Below, one piece after another: positions 16,549-26,022 of a DNA stretch of 50,918 nt. Source of the DNA: Bacilli bacterium (GTDB lineage Bacteria > Bacillota_I > Bacilli_A > RFN20 > DUOF01); the NCBI GenBank assembly GCA_017517765.1, contig JAFWYE010000007.1:1-50918 (forward strand), read 5' to 3'. The notes under the pieces were generated by a model. The model did not search any database and was not told where the DNA came from. It was given only the letters and a program-made list of their open reading frames with translations. The translations under genes were made by a program, and so were the position numbers. Every line of letters starts with the position of its first letter. Position 1 is the stretch's first letter.

Positions 16549-17817
16549 ATGAATAAAGAAGAGATTAGTTTAGTAATAGATTCATATAAAAAAGAAATGC
16601 TAGATAGATTAGCTGAATTTGTTAGTATAAATTCAATATATGATGACTCTAGTGTAAGTGATAAAAATCCATTTGGTAAAGGAGTAAGTAGTGCACTTAA
16701 TTACTTTTATAATATGGCTAAAAATGATGGATTTGAAGTTGTAAATTATAATAACTATTGTGTTGAATTAACTTATGGTGAAGGTGAACTATTTGACATC
16801 TTATCTCATTGTGATGTTGTAGATGTTTCTTCAAGATGGGAATTTGATCCTTTTTGTAATTATTATGATGATAGATATGTATATGGTAGAGGTACTCAAG
16901 ATGATAAAGGTCCTATGCTTGCTGCCTATTATGCTTTGAGGGCTATTAAAGATAACAATATCAAATGCAATAAGAAGATTAGATTTATTGTGGGTGGTAA
17001 TGAAGAGAGTGGTAGTAGATGTTTAGAGTATTACTATAATCATTTAAATAAAGAGTATCCTTCTTTAGGTTTTACCCCAGATGCTTCTTTCCCACTTATT
17101 AATGGAGAAAAGGGTATTACACGAGTTAAAATAATTACTAATATAAATAAAGATTTTACTAAGATTAATGGTGGTAAGGCATTAAATATTGTAATGGATG
17201 AGTTAGTGGTGGAAGTTAATAATAAAGAACTTATATATACTGGAAAAGGTGCACATGCAAGTACTCCATATAAAGGAGAGAGTGCTTTTATTAAGTTCTT
17301 AATTGATTATAAAGATAAATATGAAGATATAATGAGACTTTATAATGATTTTAATGATTATTTAGGTAAGGGATTAGGAATAGATTCTTATGATGATAAG
17401 CTTAAAGAACTTACTATGAATATAGGCAAAGTAGAACTTATAGGTAATAGTTTAGAGATAGTTTTAGATATTAGATATCCAGAAAGTACTAATGTTAAAA
17501 CTATAAAAGAAAATATTGAAAAAAGAGGATATAAATGTGAAGTGTTAATGGATGAATCTCCAATATATATGAGTGAAGATTCAAAGCTAGTTAAAACTTT
17601 ACTTGAGAGTTATGATTATTTTGTTGAAGGGAAAAGTAAGGCTTTTACAATAGGTGGAGGAACATATGCTAAAAGTAGTAAAAATGTTGTTGCCTTTGGT
17701 ATGATGTTTGAAGATGACCTTGATTTGATGCATCAAGATAATGAAAGAATTAGAATTGATCATTATTTACTTGGTAGCAAAATATATTTGAAAGCATTAT
17801 TAGAGTTAATAAAATAA
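16549..17817 (+). CDS. pepV: M20 family dipeptidase, PepV-like
   Basis: A 422-residue zinc dipeptidase of the ArgE/DapE/PepV group, probably cytoplasmic. Metal-site residues are His87 (LSHCDVV), Asp119 in GTQDDKGP, the Glu pair 152-153 in NEESG, Asp178 or thereabouts in the FTPDASFP segment, and His395 (LMHQDNE). The FTPDASFPL and EKGI pattern points to PepV rather than DapE. PepV is usually about 470 residues, so the lid domain is somewhat short. AGGTGAT precedes the ATG. A terminator with the stop in its loop ends the unit just before alr. Confidence 0.9.
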   Translation: MNKEEISLVIDSYKKEMLDRLAEFVSINSIYDDSSVSDKNPFGKGVSSALNYFYNMAKNDGFEVVNYNNYCVELTYGEGELFDILSHCDVVDVSSRWEFDPFCNYYDDRYVYGRGTQDDKGPMLAAYYALRAIKDNNIKCNKKIRFIVGGNEESGSRCLEYYYNHLNKEYPSLGFTPDASFPLINGEKGITRVKIITNINKDFTKINGGKALNIVMDELVVEVNNKELIYTGKGAHASTPYKGESAFIKFLIDYKDKYEDIMRLYNDFNDYLGKGLGIDSYDDKLKELTMNIGKVELIGNSLEIVLDIRYPESTNVKTIKENIEKRGYKCEVLMDESPIYMSEDSKLVKTLLESYDYFVEGKSKAFTIGGGTYAKSSKNVVAFGMMFEDDLDLMHQDNERIRIDHYLLGSKIYLKALLELIK

Positions 17818-17832
17818 TTTTAACTCTTTTTT
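17802..17832 (+). terminator. terminator with the pepV stop in its loop
   Basis: AGAGTTAA (17802-17809) pairs with TTAACTCT (17820-17827), followed by T residues. The TAA stop at 17815-17817 is in the loop. Confidence 0.82.
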
Positions 17833-17855
17833 CATATAGTTATTTAGGTGATTAT

Positions 17856-18872
17856 ATGGATAAATATTTAAGTATAAATAGTGAGAATTTAAGATACAAT
17901 CTAGATTATTATAAGGGACACACTAATAAAAAAATTATAGCAGTTGTTAAAAATAATGCTTATGGTCATGGTGTTAAAGAAGTTAGTAATGTTATAGATG
18001 AGAAAGTTAATATGTATGCGGTAAGTAATCTTAAGGAAGCTAGAGAGTTAAAAGAGTATACAAGTAAAGATATATTAATTTTAGATAGAATAGATGATTT
18101 AGAAGATATAGATAAAAATTTGATTGTTACTATTATTTCTATTAAACATTTAAAAAAAATGATTGCATTAAATAAAAGTATTAGAATACATCTAAAAGTA
18201 AATGTTGCTATGAAAAGAAAAGGCATTTTATTAGAGGAAGTAAATGAGGCAATTACTCTTATTAAGGAAAGTAAATTAATACTAGAGGGAATATATACTC
18301 ATTATTCTACTTATAAATTAAAAATAGTAAAAAAAGAATTTAAATTATTTAAGGAGAGTCTAAAAGATATTGATATTACAGATTTATTAATTCATGCTTC
18401 TAGTAGCATTTCTTCCCTTAATTTAAAGGAAAATTTTACTAATTGTATAAGAGTGGGAATAGGAATGTATGGATTAAAAAAATTAGATAAATGTATGAAT
18501 AAATTAAAGGTTACTACCAGTTTATATGCTTATAGCAAATCTATTTATAAAATTAAGTGTTTTAATAGATTTTCCTATCATGACTTATATATAGGGAGAA
18601 AAGGTTATGTTTTAATGTGTGTGTTAGGATATGGTGATGGACTTTTTAGTAAGAAATTTATAGGATATTGCAATGGAAAATATATAAAAGAAATAGGTAA
18701 TAAAAACATGGATAATATGTATTTTTACTCTAGAGATTATGTTTTTGATAATTCTAGAATAGAATTATTCGGCAGTCATGTTAGTTTAGATAGGTATTGT
18801 AAAAAAAATAAGATTGCTGTTTGTAAGATACTAGCTTCATTAAATGCTAATATAACTAAAAAAATAGAGTAA
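17856..18872 (+). CDS. alr: alanine racemase, divergent
   Basis: Fold-type III PLP enzyme that makes D-alanine for peptidoglycan. The PLP-binding lysine is Lys32 in VVKNNAYGHG, and the second catalytic base is Tyr259 in LGYGDG. The His-Ala-Ser-Ser segment and the RVGIGMYGL phosphate-binding strand are present. The protein is short (338 residues against about 370-390), and several normally fixed positions differ: the usual Asp-Thr-Gly-Met of the substrate loop reads NVAM here, and the VCMDQ loop reads NKNMDN. It could be the genuine racemase in a fast-evolving lineage or a paralogue with altered substrate. AGGTGAT precedes the ATG. Confidence 0.82.
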   Translation: MDKYLSINSENLRYNLDYYKGHTNKKIIAVVKNNAYGHGVKEVSNVIDEKVNMYAVSNLKEARELKEYTSKDILILDRIDDLEDIDKNLIVTIISIKHLKKMIALNKSIRIHLKVNVAMKRKGILLEEVNEAITLIKESKLILEGIYTHYSTYKLKIVKKEFKLFKESLKDIDITDLLIHASSSISSLNLKENFTNCIRVGIGMYGLKKLDKCMNKLKVTTSLYAYSKSIYKIKCFNRFSYHDLYIGRKGYVLMCVLGYGDGLFSKKFIGYCNGKYIKEIGNKNMDNMYFYSRDYVFDNSRIELFGSHVSLDRYCKKNKIAVCKILASLNANITKKIE

Positions 18873-18937
18873 TAAGTGAGGTAAATTATTTTTTTAAATA
18901 AATAAGTTTGATATTATAATATTAATGAGGTGAGATT

Positions 18938-19339
18938 ATGTTTGAAAATCTAAATTTAGAGACAATCTTAATTGGTGGTATTATTCTTATTGCTTTAATT
19001 ATTTTAATAGTTATTATAGTAGGTGGAATTAAGGCTGCTAAAAAAGGTAGTAAAGAACTAAATGACAATACTAGATTAGAACAAGCTCCAGCAGCTGCTC
19101 CAGAGGTGAAAGAAGAGGTTAAACCTATGAAGGTTGTACTTGCTCCTGGTGATAGTATTGTAGTTGGTAGCGAAGGAAGAATTCCTTGTGGTGAATATAC
19201 TTTAGAGAGTTCTGATGGTAGTGATACTTTCAATGTTAGGATTGGAAGATATGTTAAAGAGTATGCTAACGGATGTACAGTTGTTCTTACTGAAAAACAA
19301 AAAGTTACTGCAATAAATACTACAATAATAATTAAATAA
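18938..19339 (+). CDS. small membrane-anchored protein with C-terminal beta domain
   Basis: A 133-residue protein. One hydrophobic helix spans about residues 9-31, followed by a Lys/Gly stretch and an Ala/Pro/Glu linker. The C-terminal 70 residues look all-beta. No lipobox or cleavable signal is evident, so the helix should stay as an anchor. GAGGTGAG precedes the ATG. It lies 14 bases before the SPFH protein and is probably co-expressed with it, possibly as its membrane tether. The family is not recognised. Confidence 0.75.
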   Translation: MFENLNLETILIGGIILIALIILIVIIVGGIKAAKKGSKELNDNTRLEQAPAAAPEVKEEVKPMKVVLAPGDSIVVGSEGRIPCGEYTLESSDGSDTFNVRIGRYVKEYANGCTVVLTEKQKVTAINTTIIIK

Positions 19340-19353
19340 TTTGGGAGGATATT

Positions 19354-20460
19354 ATGGGATTTATTAAGACAAATTTATTAAAGGTAATCGAGTGGATCGA
19401 TGATAGTAATGATACTATAGTTTATAGATTTCCAATGGATGGAAGACAAATAATGAGTGGTTCTAAACTAACTGTTAGAGAATCACAAATTGCTATATTT
19501 GTAAATAAGGGTCAAATTGCAGATATATTTGAACCTGGTATGTATAAGCTTACTACAGCTAACTTACCTATTTTAACTCAACTTTTATCTTGGCCATATG
19601 GATTCAAATCTCCATTCTTTGCTGAAGTATATTTCATTAATACTAAGCAATTTACTAATTTAAAATGGGGAACTAGTAACCCAATTGCTATGAGAGATAA
19701 AGAGTTTGGTACTATTCGTATTAGAGGATTCGGTACTTATGCATTTAAAGTAGATAATCCAAAAACTTTCTTAACAGAATTATTTGGTACTAACTCAACA
19801 TTTAGAACCGAAGATATTTCTCAATATTTAAAGAGTATGTTAGTTCAATCTATTTCTGATACTATTGCAGAAAGTAAGATTAGTGCATTAGATATGGCTT
19901 GTAACTTATTAGAATTTAGTGAGGCTACAAAAGAAGTTATCGCTAATAAATTTACTGGTCTAGGACTTCAAATTACTAACTTCGTAATTGAAAATATTTC
20001 TTTCCCAGAGGCTGTAGAAAAGGCAATCGATACAAGATCATCTATGGGTGTTCTTGGAGATACAATGGATACTTATGTAAAGTATACTACTGTTAATGCT
20101 ATGGCTGAGGCTGCTAAAAATCCTGGTGAGGCTGGAACTATGGCTGGTGCTGGTGTTGGTTTAGGTGCAGGTGTTGCTATGGCTAGTGTAATGAAAGATG
20201 CTTTATCTAGCGATACAACTAAGAAAACTACTGCTGAACCTACTCCTGTAGTTGCTCCAGTTGCCGCTACAACTGAAGAAGCGCCTAAGAAGAAAGTTAA
20301 ATTCTGTGGTGAATGTGGAGCAGAACTATCTGCAAAAGCTAAATTCTGTGATGCATGTGGTGCTAAGCAAAAACCAGTTGAAACTGTTTGCCCAAATTGT
20401 GGAATTAAGTTAAAACCAACTGCTAAATTCTGCGATGAGTGTGGAACTAAAATTAAATAA
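19354..20460 (+). CDS. SPFH-domain protein with C-terminal zinc ribbons (YdjI-like)
   Basis: A 368-residue protein. Residues 1-240 resemble the SPFH/virion-protease-like family of Bacillus YdjI. A Gly/Ala-rich hydrophobic stretch follows at about 250-285, then an Ala/Thr/Pro linker. Two double zinc-ribbon units end the protein, with four CxxC pairs (CGEC, CDAC, CPNC, CDEC). In Bacillus, ydjI sits in the pspA-ydjGHI stress operon. Here the partner is the small membrane-anchored protein just upstream, so a membrane-stress scaffold is a reasonable inference. GGGAGG precedes the ATG. Confidence 0.85.
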   Translation: MGFIKTNLLKVIEWIDDSNDTIVYRFPMDGRQIMSGSKLTVRESQIAIFVNKGQIADIFEPGMYKLTTANLPILTQLLSWPYGFKSPFFAEVYFINTKQFTNLKWGTSNPIAMRDKEFGTIRIRGFGTYAFKVDNPKTFLTELFGTNSTFRTEDISQYLKSMLVQSISDTIAESKISALDMACNLLEFSEATKEVIANKFTGLGLQITNFVIENISFPEAVEKAIDTRSSMGVLGDTMDTYVKYTTVNAMAEAAKNPGEAGTMAGAGVGLGAGVAMASVMKDALSSDTTKKTTAEPTPVVAPVAATTEEAPKKKVKFCGECGAELSAKAKFCDACGAKQKPVETVCPNCGIKLKPTAKFCDECGTKIK

Positions 20461-20478
20461 TTAAATTAATTTATAATT

Positions 20479-20508
20479 AAAAAGAAGAGTTTATGGCTCT
20501 TCTTTTTT
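20479..20508. terminator. shared bidirectional terminator
   Basis: AAAAAGAAGAG (20479-20489) pairs with CTCTTCTTTTT (20497-20507). It serves the SPFH gene on the plus strand and overlaps the stop codon of the convergent radical SAM gene on the minus strand. Confidence 0.88.
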
Positions 20509-21532
20509 AATAATCAATTTTATGCAATTTTTCCCAGTTTTTAAATTCGTTATATTCTTCTTCTGTTTCTATTTCCTTGTGGTAATAATGCTTAGTAAAT
20601 TCACCACATGAACTACCTACCTCTTTGCCTGGAGGTGAATAGGTTTTTATTTGAAAATCAAATAACTTTTCTTTTAACGTGGTGATCCAATGCTCTTCAT
20701 TATCACTAATACTCATTTCTTTTGTAGGATTAAATTTGATGAATTTTATAGGGATAACATATTTACTTAATAAATTACTTATTTTATTTAGCTCTAATTT
20801 CCCATCATTTATCCCATTTATTAAGGTATAGTGAATTTCTATAGGTAGATTGTTTCGATGAAATTTGAGATAATTATTCATTATTTTAGCATTGTTTTTA
20901 CTTAATAGAGAATAAGATATTAATTCATTTAGGATGTCTTCTATAGAGGCATTACTTGAAGGAATTAATTTGAATCTATTTTCATCTATTGGAGTATGCA
21001 TAGAAAAGTGTATTTTTAATGGAATATTATTCGCATTTATCATTTTTATAAAATCTTTTAGTAAAGAAATATTAGGAACCATTGTAGCAATTGCAAAAGA
21101 TATATCAGTGTAACCTAATAATTTTTTGATATTATTAGATTCTTTAAAGACATCTAGTATTAATTTTTGATTTAGTAATGGCTCACCTACACCCATAAAC
21201 GAAATAAGTAAAAGCTTCTTTTTTGTTCTCCTAGAATCTTTAATATTATTTGAATTTATCTCTTGCAAGCATAAACTTTTTATTAGTGCTTCTATAAAGT
21301 ATTCTTTAGATATAGGGCACATATTTTTGTTAATTCTATTATCTGACAAATGACACATCTTACATTTTAAATTACAAAAATGGTGTGTAGGAGCACATAC
21401 AACATCCATCTTATCCTTATTCATTAATAAAGACATTTCAATAATCTTATTATTTACATTAAATACGGATTTAATGGTGCCATCACAAGAGTCCTTAAAC
21501 ACACCAATGTTTTTTAAATTATTAGTTATCAT
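20507..21532 (-). CDS. RlmN/Cfr-like radical SAM methyltransferase
   Basis: A 341-residue radical SAM protein. The [4Fe-4S] cysteines are Cys53, Cys57 and Cys60 (CNLKCKMC). Cys46 lies seven residues before the first, and Cys309 sits in GSSCGEF. This is the same layout as the two catalytic cysteines of RlmN and Cfr. GVGEPLLN, KIHFSMHTP and LINGINDGK match other RlmN blocks. It lacks most of the RlmN N-terminal domain, and its sequence around the cluster (HHFCNLKC) departs from the usual GC-x-x-x-C pattern. The start is the ATG at 21532 after GGGTGAT; an upstream TTG is rejected. Likely an adenosine C2 or C8 rRNA/tRNA methyltransferase; the target is unknown. Confidence 0.82.
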   Translation of the reverse strand: MITNNLKNIGVFKDSCDGTIKSVFNVNNKIIEMSLLMNKDKMDVVCAPTHHFCNLKCKMCHLSDNRINKNMCPISKEYFIEALIKSLCLQEINSNNIKDSRRTKKKLLLISFMGVGEPLLNQKLILDVFKESNNIKKLLGYTDISFAIATMVPNISLLKDFIKMINANNIPLKIHFSMHTPIDENRFKLIPSSNASIEDILNELISYSLLSKNNAKIMNNYLKFHRNNLPIEIHYTLINGINDGKLELNKISNLLSKYVIPIKFIKFNPTKEMSISDNEEHWITTLKEKLFDFQIKTYSPPGKEVGSSCGEFTKHYYHKEIETEEEYNEFKNWEKLHKIDY

Positions 21533-21599
21533 ATTTATATCACCCAAATGAATTGTAACATTTGAAATATCATTAGTCTAATGCCAAAAAGTTAAGGGT

Positions 21600-21621
21600 G
21601 ATATAGCAATTTTGTTATATC
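21600..21621. promoter_or_regulatory. 22-bp palindrome between the LysR and radical SAM genes
   Basis: GATATAGCAA and TTGTTATATC face each other around a two-base centre, with one mismatch. It lies one base past the LysR stop and about 70 bases before the radical SAM start. With no T-run it is not a good terminator, so an operator for the adjacent LysR regulator is the simplest reading. Confidence 0.4.
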
Positions 21622-21622
21622 A

Positions 21623-22531
21623 TTAAAGTTGAATATCTAGGTAATTATTTATAAAATATTCAGGGGCTTTAGCCAAATTTTTTGTATCATATACTAAGCA
21701 AATTTTAGTTTTTGGGAGCTTTTCTTTAATATTTAAAAGAGTTAGCTCTCCATACTTTAATTCATTTTCTATCACATCTTTTATTATATATCCAATCCCT
21801 AGATTTCTTTTTACTGCAGCTACTATCATTTCACTTGTATGTATATTTATTATATCACTAGGATTAATATTGAAATTTTTAAAAGTAGTATCTAAATCTT
21901 TCCTATTTTGAGTGTTAGGTATTGGTAATATTAAAGGATGAGATTCTAAATCTTTTAGTTCTTTTATTGAATTAACAATAGTACTACTAATCTTTTTACT
22001 ACAAACAAAGCAGTTATCTAATTCTTTTAATTCAATTATTTTAAAATCATGATATTTATCTGGAATTGGAGTAGTGTCAATTATAAAATCTAGTTCATGA
22101 GACTTTAATAGTTTCATTAATTGAGTAGTAGTCTTACTTACAATAGTTATTTCAATATTGGGATACATTTTATGAAATTTTTCTATTTTATCAAAAATCA
22201 AAAAAGATCCAATTTGAGACGGAATACCAATGGAAATACTTCCTTTTTCAAATGTTTTTGTATTTTTTAATTCTTTGTCAGCAAGTTTTAAGGATTCAAA
22301 AACAGTTTCAATATGATTAAATAATATTTTACCTTTTTCTGTTAACTCTACTCCAGTTAAATTTCTATAGAAAAGTTGCACTCCTAATTCTTCTTCAAGC
22401 CTTTTTATAGCTCTACTAATTGAGGATTGCGATGTATATGTTTTTTCTGCAGTTAATGATATATTTCCATATTTAGCAACTTCATAAAAAGTTTTATATA
22501 AGTTTAAGTTTATATTATCGAACATATTCAT
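21623..22531 (-). CDS. LysR family transcriptional regulator
   Basis: A 302-residue DNA-binding regulator. The winged helix-turn-helix is at about residues 6-65 (AEKTYTSQSSISRAIKRLE, then LGVQLFYRN). The periplasmic-binding-like effector domain follows from about residue 92. The effector is not evident. Its ATG follows directly on the stop of the YwaF-like gene, so the two are co-transcribed. The downstream radical SAM gene is the likely regulated neighbour. A start at the third codon (ATG, 22525) is equally possible because the ribosome-binding site is weak. Confidence 0.9.
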   Translation of the reverse strand: MNMFDNINLNLYKTFYEVAKYGNISLTAEKTYTSQSSISRAIKRLEEELGVQLFYRNLTGVELTEKGKILFNHIETVFESLKLADKELKNTKTFEKGSISIGIPSQIGSFLIFDKIEKFHKMYPNIEITIVSKTTTQLMKLLKSHELDFIIDTTPIPDKYHDFKIIELKELDNCFVCSKKISSTIVNSIKELKDLESHPLILPIPNTQNRKDLDTTFKNFNINPSDIINIHTSEMIVAAVKRNLGIGYIIKDVIENELKYGELTLLNIKEKLPKTKICLVYDTKNLAKAPEYFINNYLDIQL

Positions 22532-23335
22532 TTAAACTCTTTTTTGTGATGTTTCTGTTTCTTTTGTAGTTAATGTACTTCTTGATGTACATACAGAATA
22601 TATTGTATGAAAAACAAATATATATACTACAAATAATAAGATTACAGAAAGAGGGTAGATAACTTTATTTCCATTTACTAAATTATAAATAATATCATAA
22701 GGAGTTCCATCCCCTGCCATTAAAAACATGTAATTATAATCTAGAGTAATATTAGCTATATATGCCGCAATTGCAAATCCAAAAAGAATTGAAAATGTAA
22801 TTGGTAAATTTTTTCTTTTCATGCTAGCCATTCCTGAAATAGCAATATATAAAGATGAGAATCCAGAAATAGAATGAGTAATACCTGAAACAACATTATC
22901 AAATGATAATACTGGGTAAGCTGCATAGTTTTGCCCTGCTGCATATGTTCCTAATACAGCCCCTAATATTCCAAATATAAAGACAAAGTCTAAGGCAGAT
23001 TCTTTTACCCTACCTTTAGAAAATGCAGCAAGAGGAATAGTTATAAGTTGAATGCTACATAAAAATAATGGTAAATTATATAGCCAACCAAAAGGATCAT
23101 TGCCTCTAAAACAGCATAAGATTATTTTAAATAATTCAAATCCATCAATTAATATTGCTGCCCATATTAATACTTTATTTTTATCGCTAGCAAGTTTGTA
23201 TCTATTTTTCATTCCAAGATAAATAGCTAGAGTAACCATAATTACCATAAGTATAGTTACAAATGTTAAGTGTTGCCAAGACATATAGCCTTCAGGTATA
23301 CGATTATACCCACCAAATCCAAAAAATTCTTTCAT
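22532..23335 (-). CDS. YwaF/TMEM164 family membrane protein
   Basis: A 267-residue integral membrane protein with six to seven helices. The LYNLPLFLCS segment at residues 85-94 carries Cys93 in the position of the conserved cysteine of the YwaF/TMEM164 family. In the human member that cysteine has been assigned to acyl transfer; for bacterial YwaF the role is open. The start lies 17 bases after the ABC exporter gene on the minus strand, so the two form an operon with lysR next. The stop codon abuts the LysR ATG. Confidence 0.82.
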   Translation of the reverse strand: MKEFFGFGGYNRIPEGYMSWQHLTFVTILMVIMVTLAIYLGMKNRYKLASDKNKVLIWAAILIDGFELFKIILCCFRGNDPFGWLYNLPLFLCSIQLITIPLAAFSKGRVKESALDFVFIFGILGAVLGTYAAGQNYAAYPVLSFDNVVSGITHSISGFSSLYIAISGMASMKRKNLPITFSILFGFAIAAYIANITLDYNYMFLMAGDGTPYDIIYNLVNGNKVIYPLSVILLFVVYIFVFHTIYSVCTSRSTLTTKETETSQKRV

Positions 23336-23352
23336 AATAAACTCCTTTAATT

Positions 23353-25992
23353 CTAATCTTTTGACCTAATAATATTCATAGGTTTAATTTTGTGTAATGA
23401 TACTACTGGAAGTAGTGATCCAATAAATGTAATTGTAGTAATGATAAGTATATCTATAGCTACAATTAACTCATTAAATTCTAGTAAAACCATGTCTTGA
23501 ATGTTTGACATACTTAAGAATTCTACTAGTGCATTAATCAATATATTATTAGTAATTCCTGTGAAGATATATATTCCTAGTGCAGACAATATTGCACTTG
23601 ATAACCCCACTAGTAATATTTGTAAACTGAATATTTTTAAAACATTTAAAGTATTAGCTCCTAGAGCTTTTAATACCCCTATATTAAATTTATTTTTCTT
23701 AATGTTGTAAGAAGAAAAATGAATGATTAGGAATATACAAGCTGCTATTATAAATAGAGTGATAACAGAGAATAACTCTCCAAATATTCCTACTATGTTA
23801 GTTATTGTTGTTATAGTAGAATATCTTTCTAGTTCAATGTAGTAATCTAAATCATTGATAGTGGTATGTAAATCTCCAATTTCATCAATATCATCTAGAT
23901 ACAAGGCATAGCCAATGGTTTCTACATCTACTAACTTTTCAAAAACATTTTCACTATATACAAGAGAATATTTGCTAGTATTATCAATTCTAGCAATAGT
24001 AACTTCTATTTCTGCTTTAGGTGTAGTGTCTACATCAACATATTTAGGATATATATTGATTTTAACTTTATGTGGTACAAAACTTGTATAGTTAGTGGTT
24101 GTATATTTTGTCGAGAATATTGAATTATATGTTGAGATGTTCATTATTATTTCATCATTGCTCAAAGATAATCCTAGAGACTTATTTAACCATCCTATTT
24201 GATTATTTTTCGCAAATATTTGCCCATTTGGAAGAATAAATTCACTACGTGTCAAATAAGCAAAATCTTTTTCTACCCCATGCATTAAATCATCTTTTAA
24301 ATTATCATTGAAAGTATATGAAATTCCTAAATACCCTTTTACATCATTATAGAAATTTAAAAACTCGTCACTATTATATAGTTTCTTTAACTCAGCTTTT
24401 GCGTTTATCATAGTTGCTATTTCAGAAAACTTATTTTGAAGTGAACTATACTTTTCTTTATATCCAGTATCAATTATTGCAGATATATATGCATAACTTG
24501 TGTGTAATGAAGTGTTTTGGAATTCACCAATAATATCTTCATAACTTTTATATATAGTTGGACTATATAGTAAAATTGCATCAGCTACATAATCAGTAAT
24601 AATAACTCCATAGGTATTATGTATATCACCAGCAATAACATCAAGTTTACCATCTTTTCCATATAACTTAATAAGATATGCTTCATCTGTTAGCAAAGTT
24701 CCATAAGTTTCTTGAATGTAAAAAGATTGGAAATTGGTGGTCTTTGCAACTAGGTTTTGAGATGCGGTAGATAAAGATTTTAATGATATTGGTATACTGT
24801 AGTTGTATAACATATAAGCATTTCCATCGTATCCATTTCCTTTTAGATTATTAATATCATTATCATTTACTTCATTCATATAACTAGTAGATAAGTTCCC
24901 TAATCTTGAAACAGTAACCGTACCTTTTTGTAATATTGCTGTATCATTAGGAGTATCTTGCATTACCTCAGTTATCTTTGAGGAAGAATCAAAATTAATG
25001 AATAGTTGAGATAACCCTAATAAGATAATAAGAGAAGCTGTCAATACAGTTGTTAGAGCATAACTTAAAAAATGTGTTTTAGTAAAACATTTAGATAGCT
25101 TTATGATTTCTTTAAATCTAAATTTATGTTTTTTAATAGTAACAGCTTCTTTACTAACAGGTTGTTTTTCACTTTTTTGGAAACCATTGCCAAGTTGTTT
25201 GAATTCAGTTATTTCATTATTAGCAACTTTAACTTTTAAAGTGTCTAACTCTACTTGGCTTAATTCTTTATTAAAAGGAAGAGTTACAACTCCATCTTCT
25301 ACTTTGAAATTGTTATCGTAACCTTCTTCTCTTTTTAAATCATTAATTATTTTTCCATCACTTAATTCTATAATTCTATCAGCATAGTTATAAGCATCTT
25401 CTAAATTATGCGATACAATAACAACTAAGTTTGTCTTAGAAATCTTTTTTAATAATTTTAAGATTTGGATACTAGTTTTACTATCTAGGTTACCAGTAGG
25501 TTCATCCGCAAGAATAATTTTAGGATCTTTTACTAAAGCTCTAGCGATAGCAACTCTTTGTTTTTGACCACCACTAAGTTCATTTGGATATCTATCATAG
25601 TAATCTTTTAATCCAACTTTATCTAAAGTAGATTTAATAAGAGAATCATTTTTTTCTCCTTTTATAGATAGTGCTAGCTCAACATTTTGATAAACAGTAA
25701 GTTCTTTTATTAAATGAAAGTCTTGAAAGATAAAACCAAGAAATTCATTTCTATAATTCACATAATCTTGTGCTTTAAATTTTGAGAAACATTTATCGCC
25801 AACAATAACATCACCGCTTGTGAAATTATCTAGTCCACTAATCATATTTAAAAGAGTAGACTTACCACTACCACTTTTACCGGTTATGAAAACAAAGCCA
25901 GTGTCACCAAGAGTAAAACTGACATTACTGATTGGAGTAATCTTTCTTTTTCCAAGTTTATAGGTTTTAGTTAAGCGCTCTACTTTTATCAT
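23353..25992 (-). CDS. ABC exporter, fused ATPase and FtsX-type permease
   Basis: An 879-residue fusion. The ATPase is N-terminal: Walker A GKSGSGKS at 38-45, signature LSGGQ at 139-143, Walker B ILADEP with Asp163 and Glu164. After a charged linker, one helix lies near residues 313-333. A large extracellular domain of about 400 residues follows, then three helices near 743-765, 790-812 and 842-862 form the FtsX domain. This is the MacB type of transporter, fused as in many Firmicute peptide-resistance or lipoprotein exporters. The substrate is unknown. GAGGAG precedes the ATG. Confidence 0.92.
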   Translation of the reverse strand: MIKVERLTKTYKLGKRKITPISNVSFTLGDTGFVFITGKSGSGKSTLLNMISGLDNFTSGDVIVGDKCFSKFKAQDYVNYRNEFLGFIFQDFHLIKELTVYQNVELALSIKGEKNDSLIKSTLDKVGLKDYYDRYPNELSGGQKQRVAIARALVKDPKIILADEPTGNLDSKTSIQILKLLKKISKTNLVVIVSHNLEDAYNYADRIIELSDGKIINDLKREEGYDNNFKVEDGVVTLPFNKELSQVELDTLKVKVANNEITEFKQLGNGFQKSEKQPVSKEAVTIKKHKFRFKEIIKLSKCFTKTHFLSYALTTVLTASLIILLGLSQLFINFDSSSKITEVMQDTPNDTAILQKGTVTVSRLGNLSTSYMNEVNDNDINNLKGNGYDGNAYMLYNYSIPISLKSLSTASQNLVAKTTNFQSFYIQETYGTLLTDEAYLIKLYGKDGKLDVIAGDIHNTYGVIITDYVADAILLYSPTIYKSYEDIIGEFQNTSLHTSYAYISAIIDTGYKEKYSSLQNKFSEIATMINAKAELKKLYNSDEFLNFYNDVKGYLGISYTFNDNLKDDLMHGVEKDFAYLTRSEFILPNGQIFAKNNQIGWLNKSLGLSLSNDEIIMNISTYNSIFSTKYTTTNYTSFVPHKVKINIYPKYVDVDTTPKAEIEVTIARIDNTSKYSLVYSENVFEKLVDVETIGYALYLDDIDEIGDLHTTINDLDYYIELERYSTITTITNIVGIFGELFSVITLFIIAACIFLIIHFSSYNIKKNKFNIGVLKALGANTLNVLKIFSLQILLVGLSSAILSALGIYIFTGITNNILINALVEFLSMSNIQDMVLLEFNELIVAIDILIITTITFIGSLLPVVSLHKIKPMNIIRSKD

Positions 25993-26022
25993 TGTTTCTC
26001 CTCAACACACATATTCGCATTA

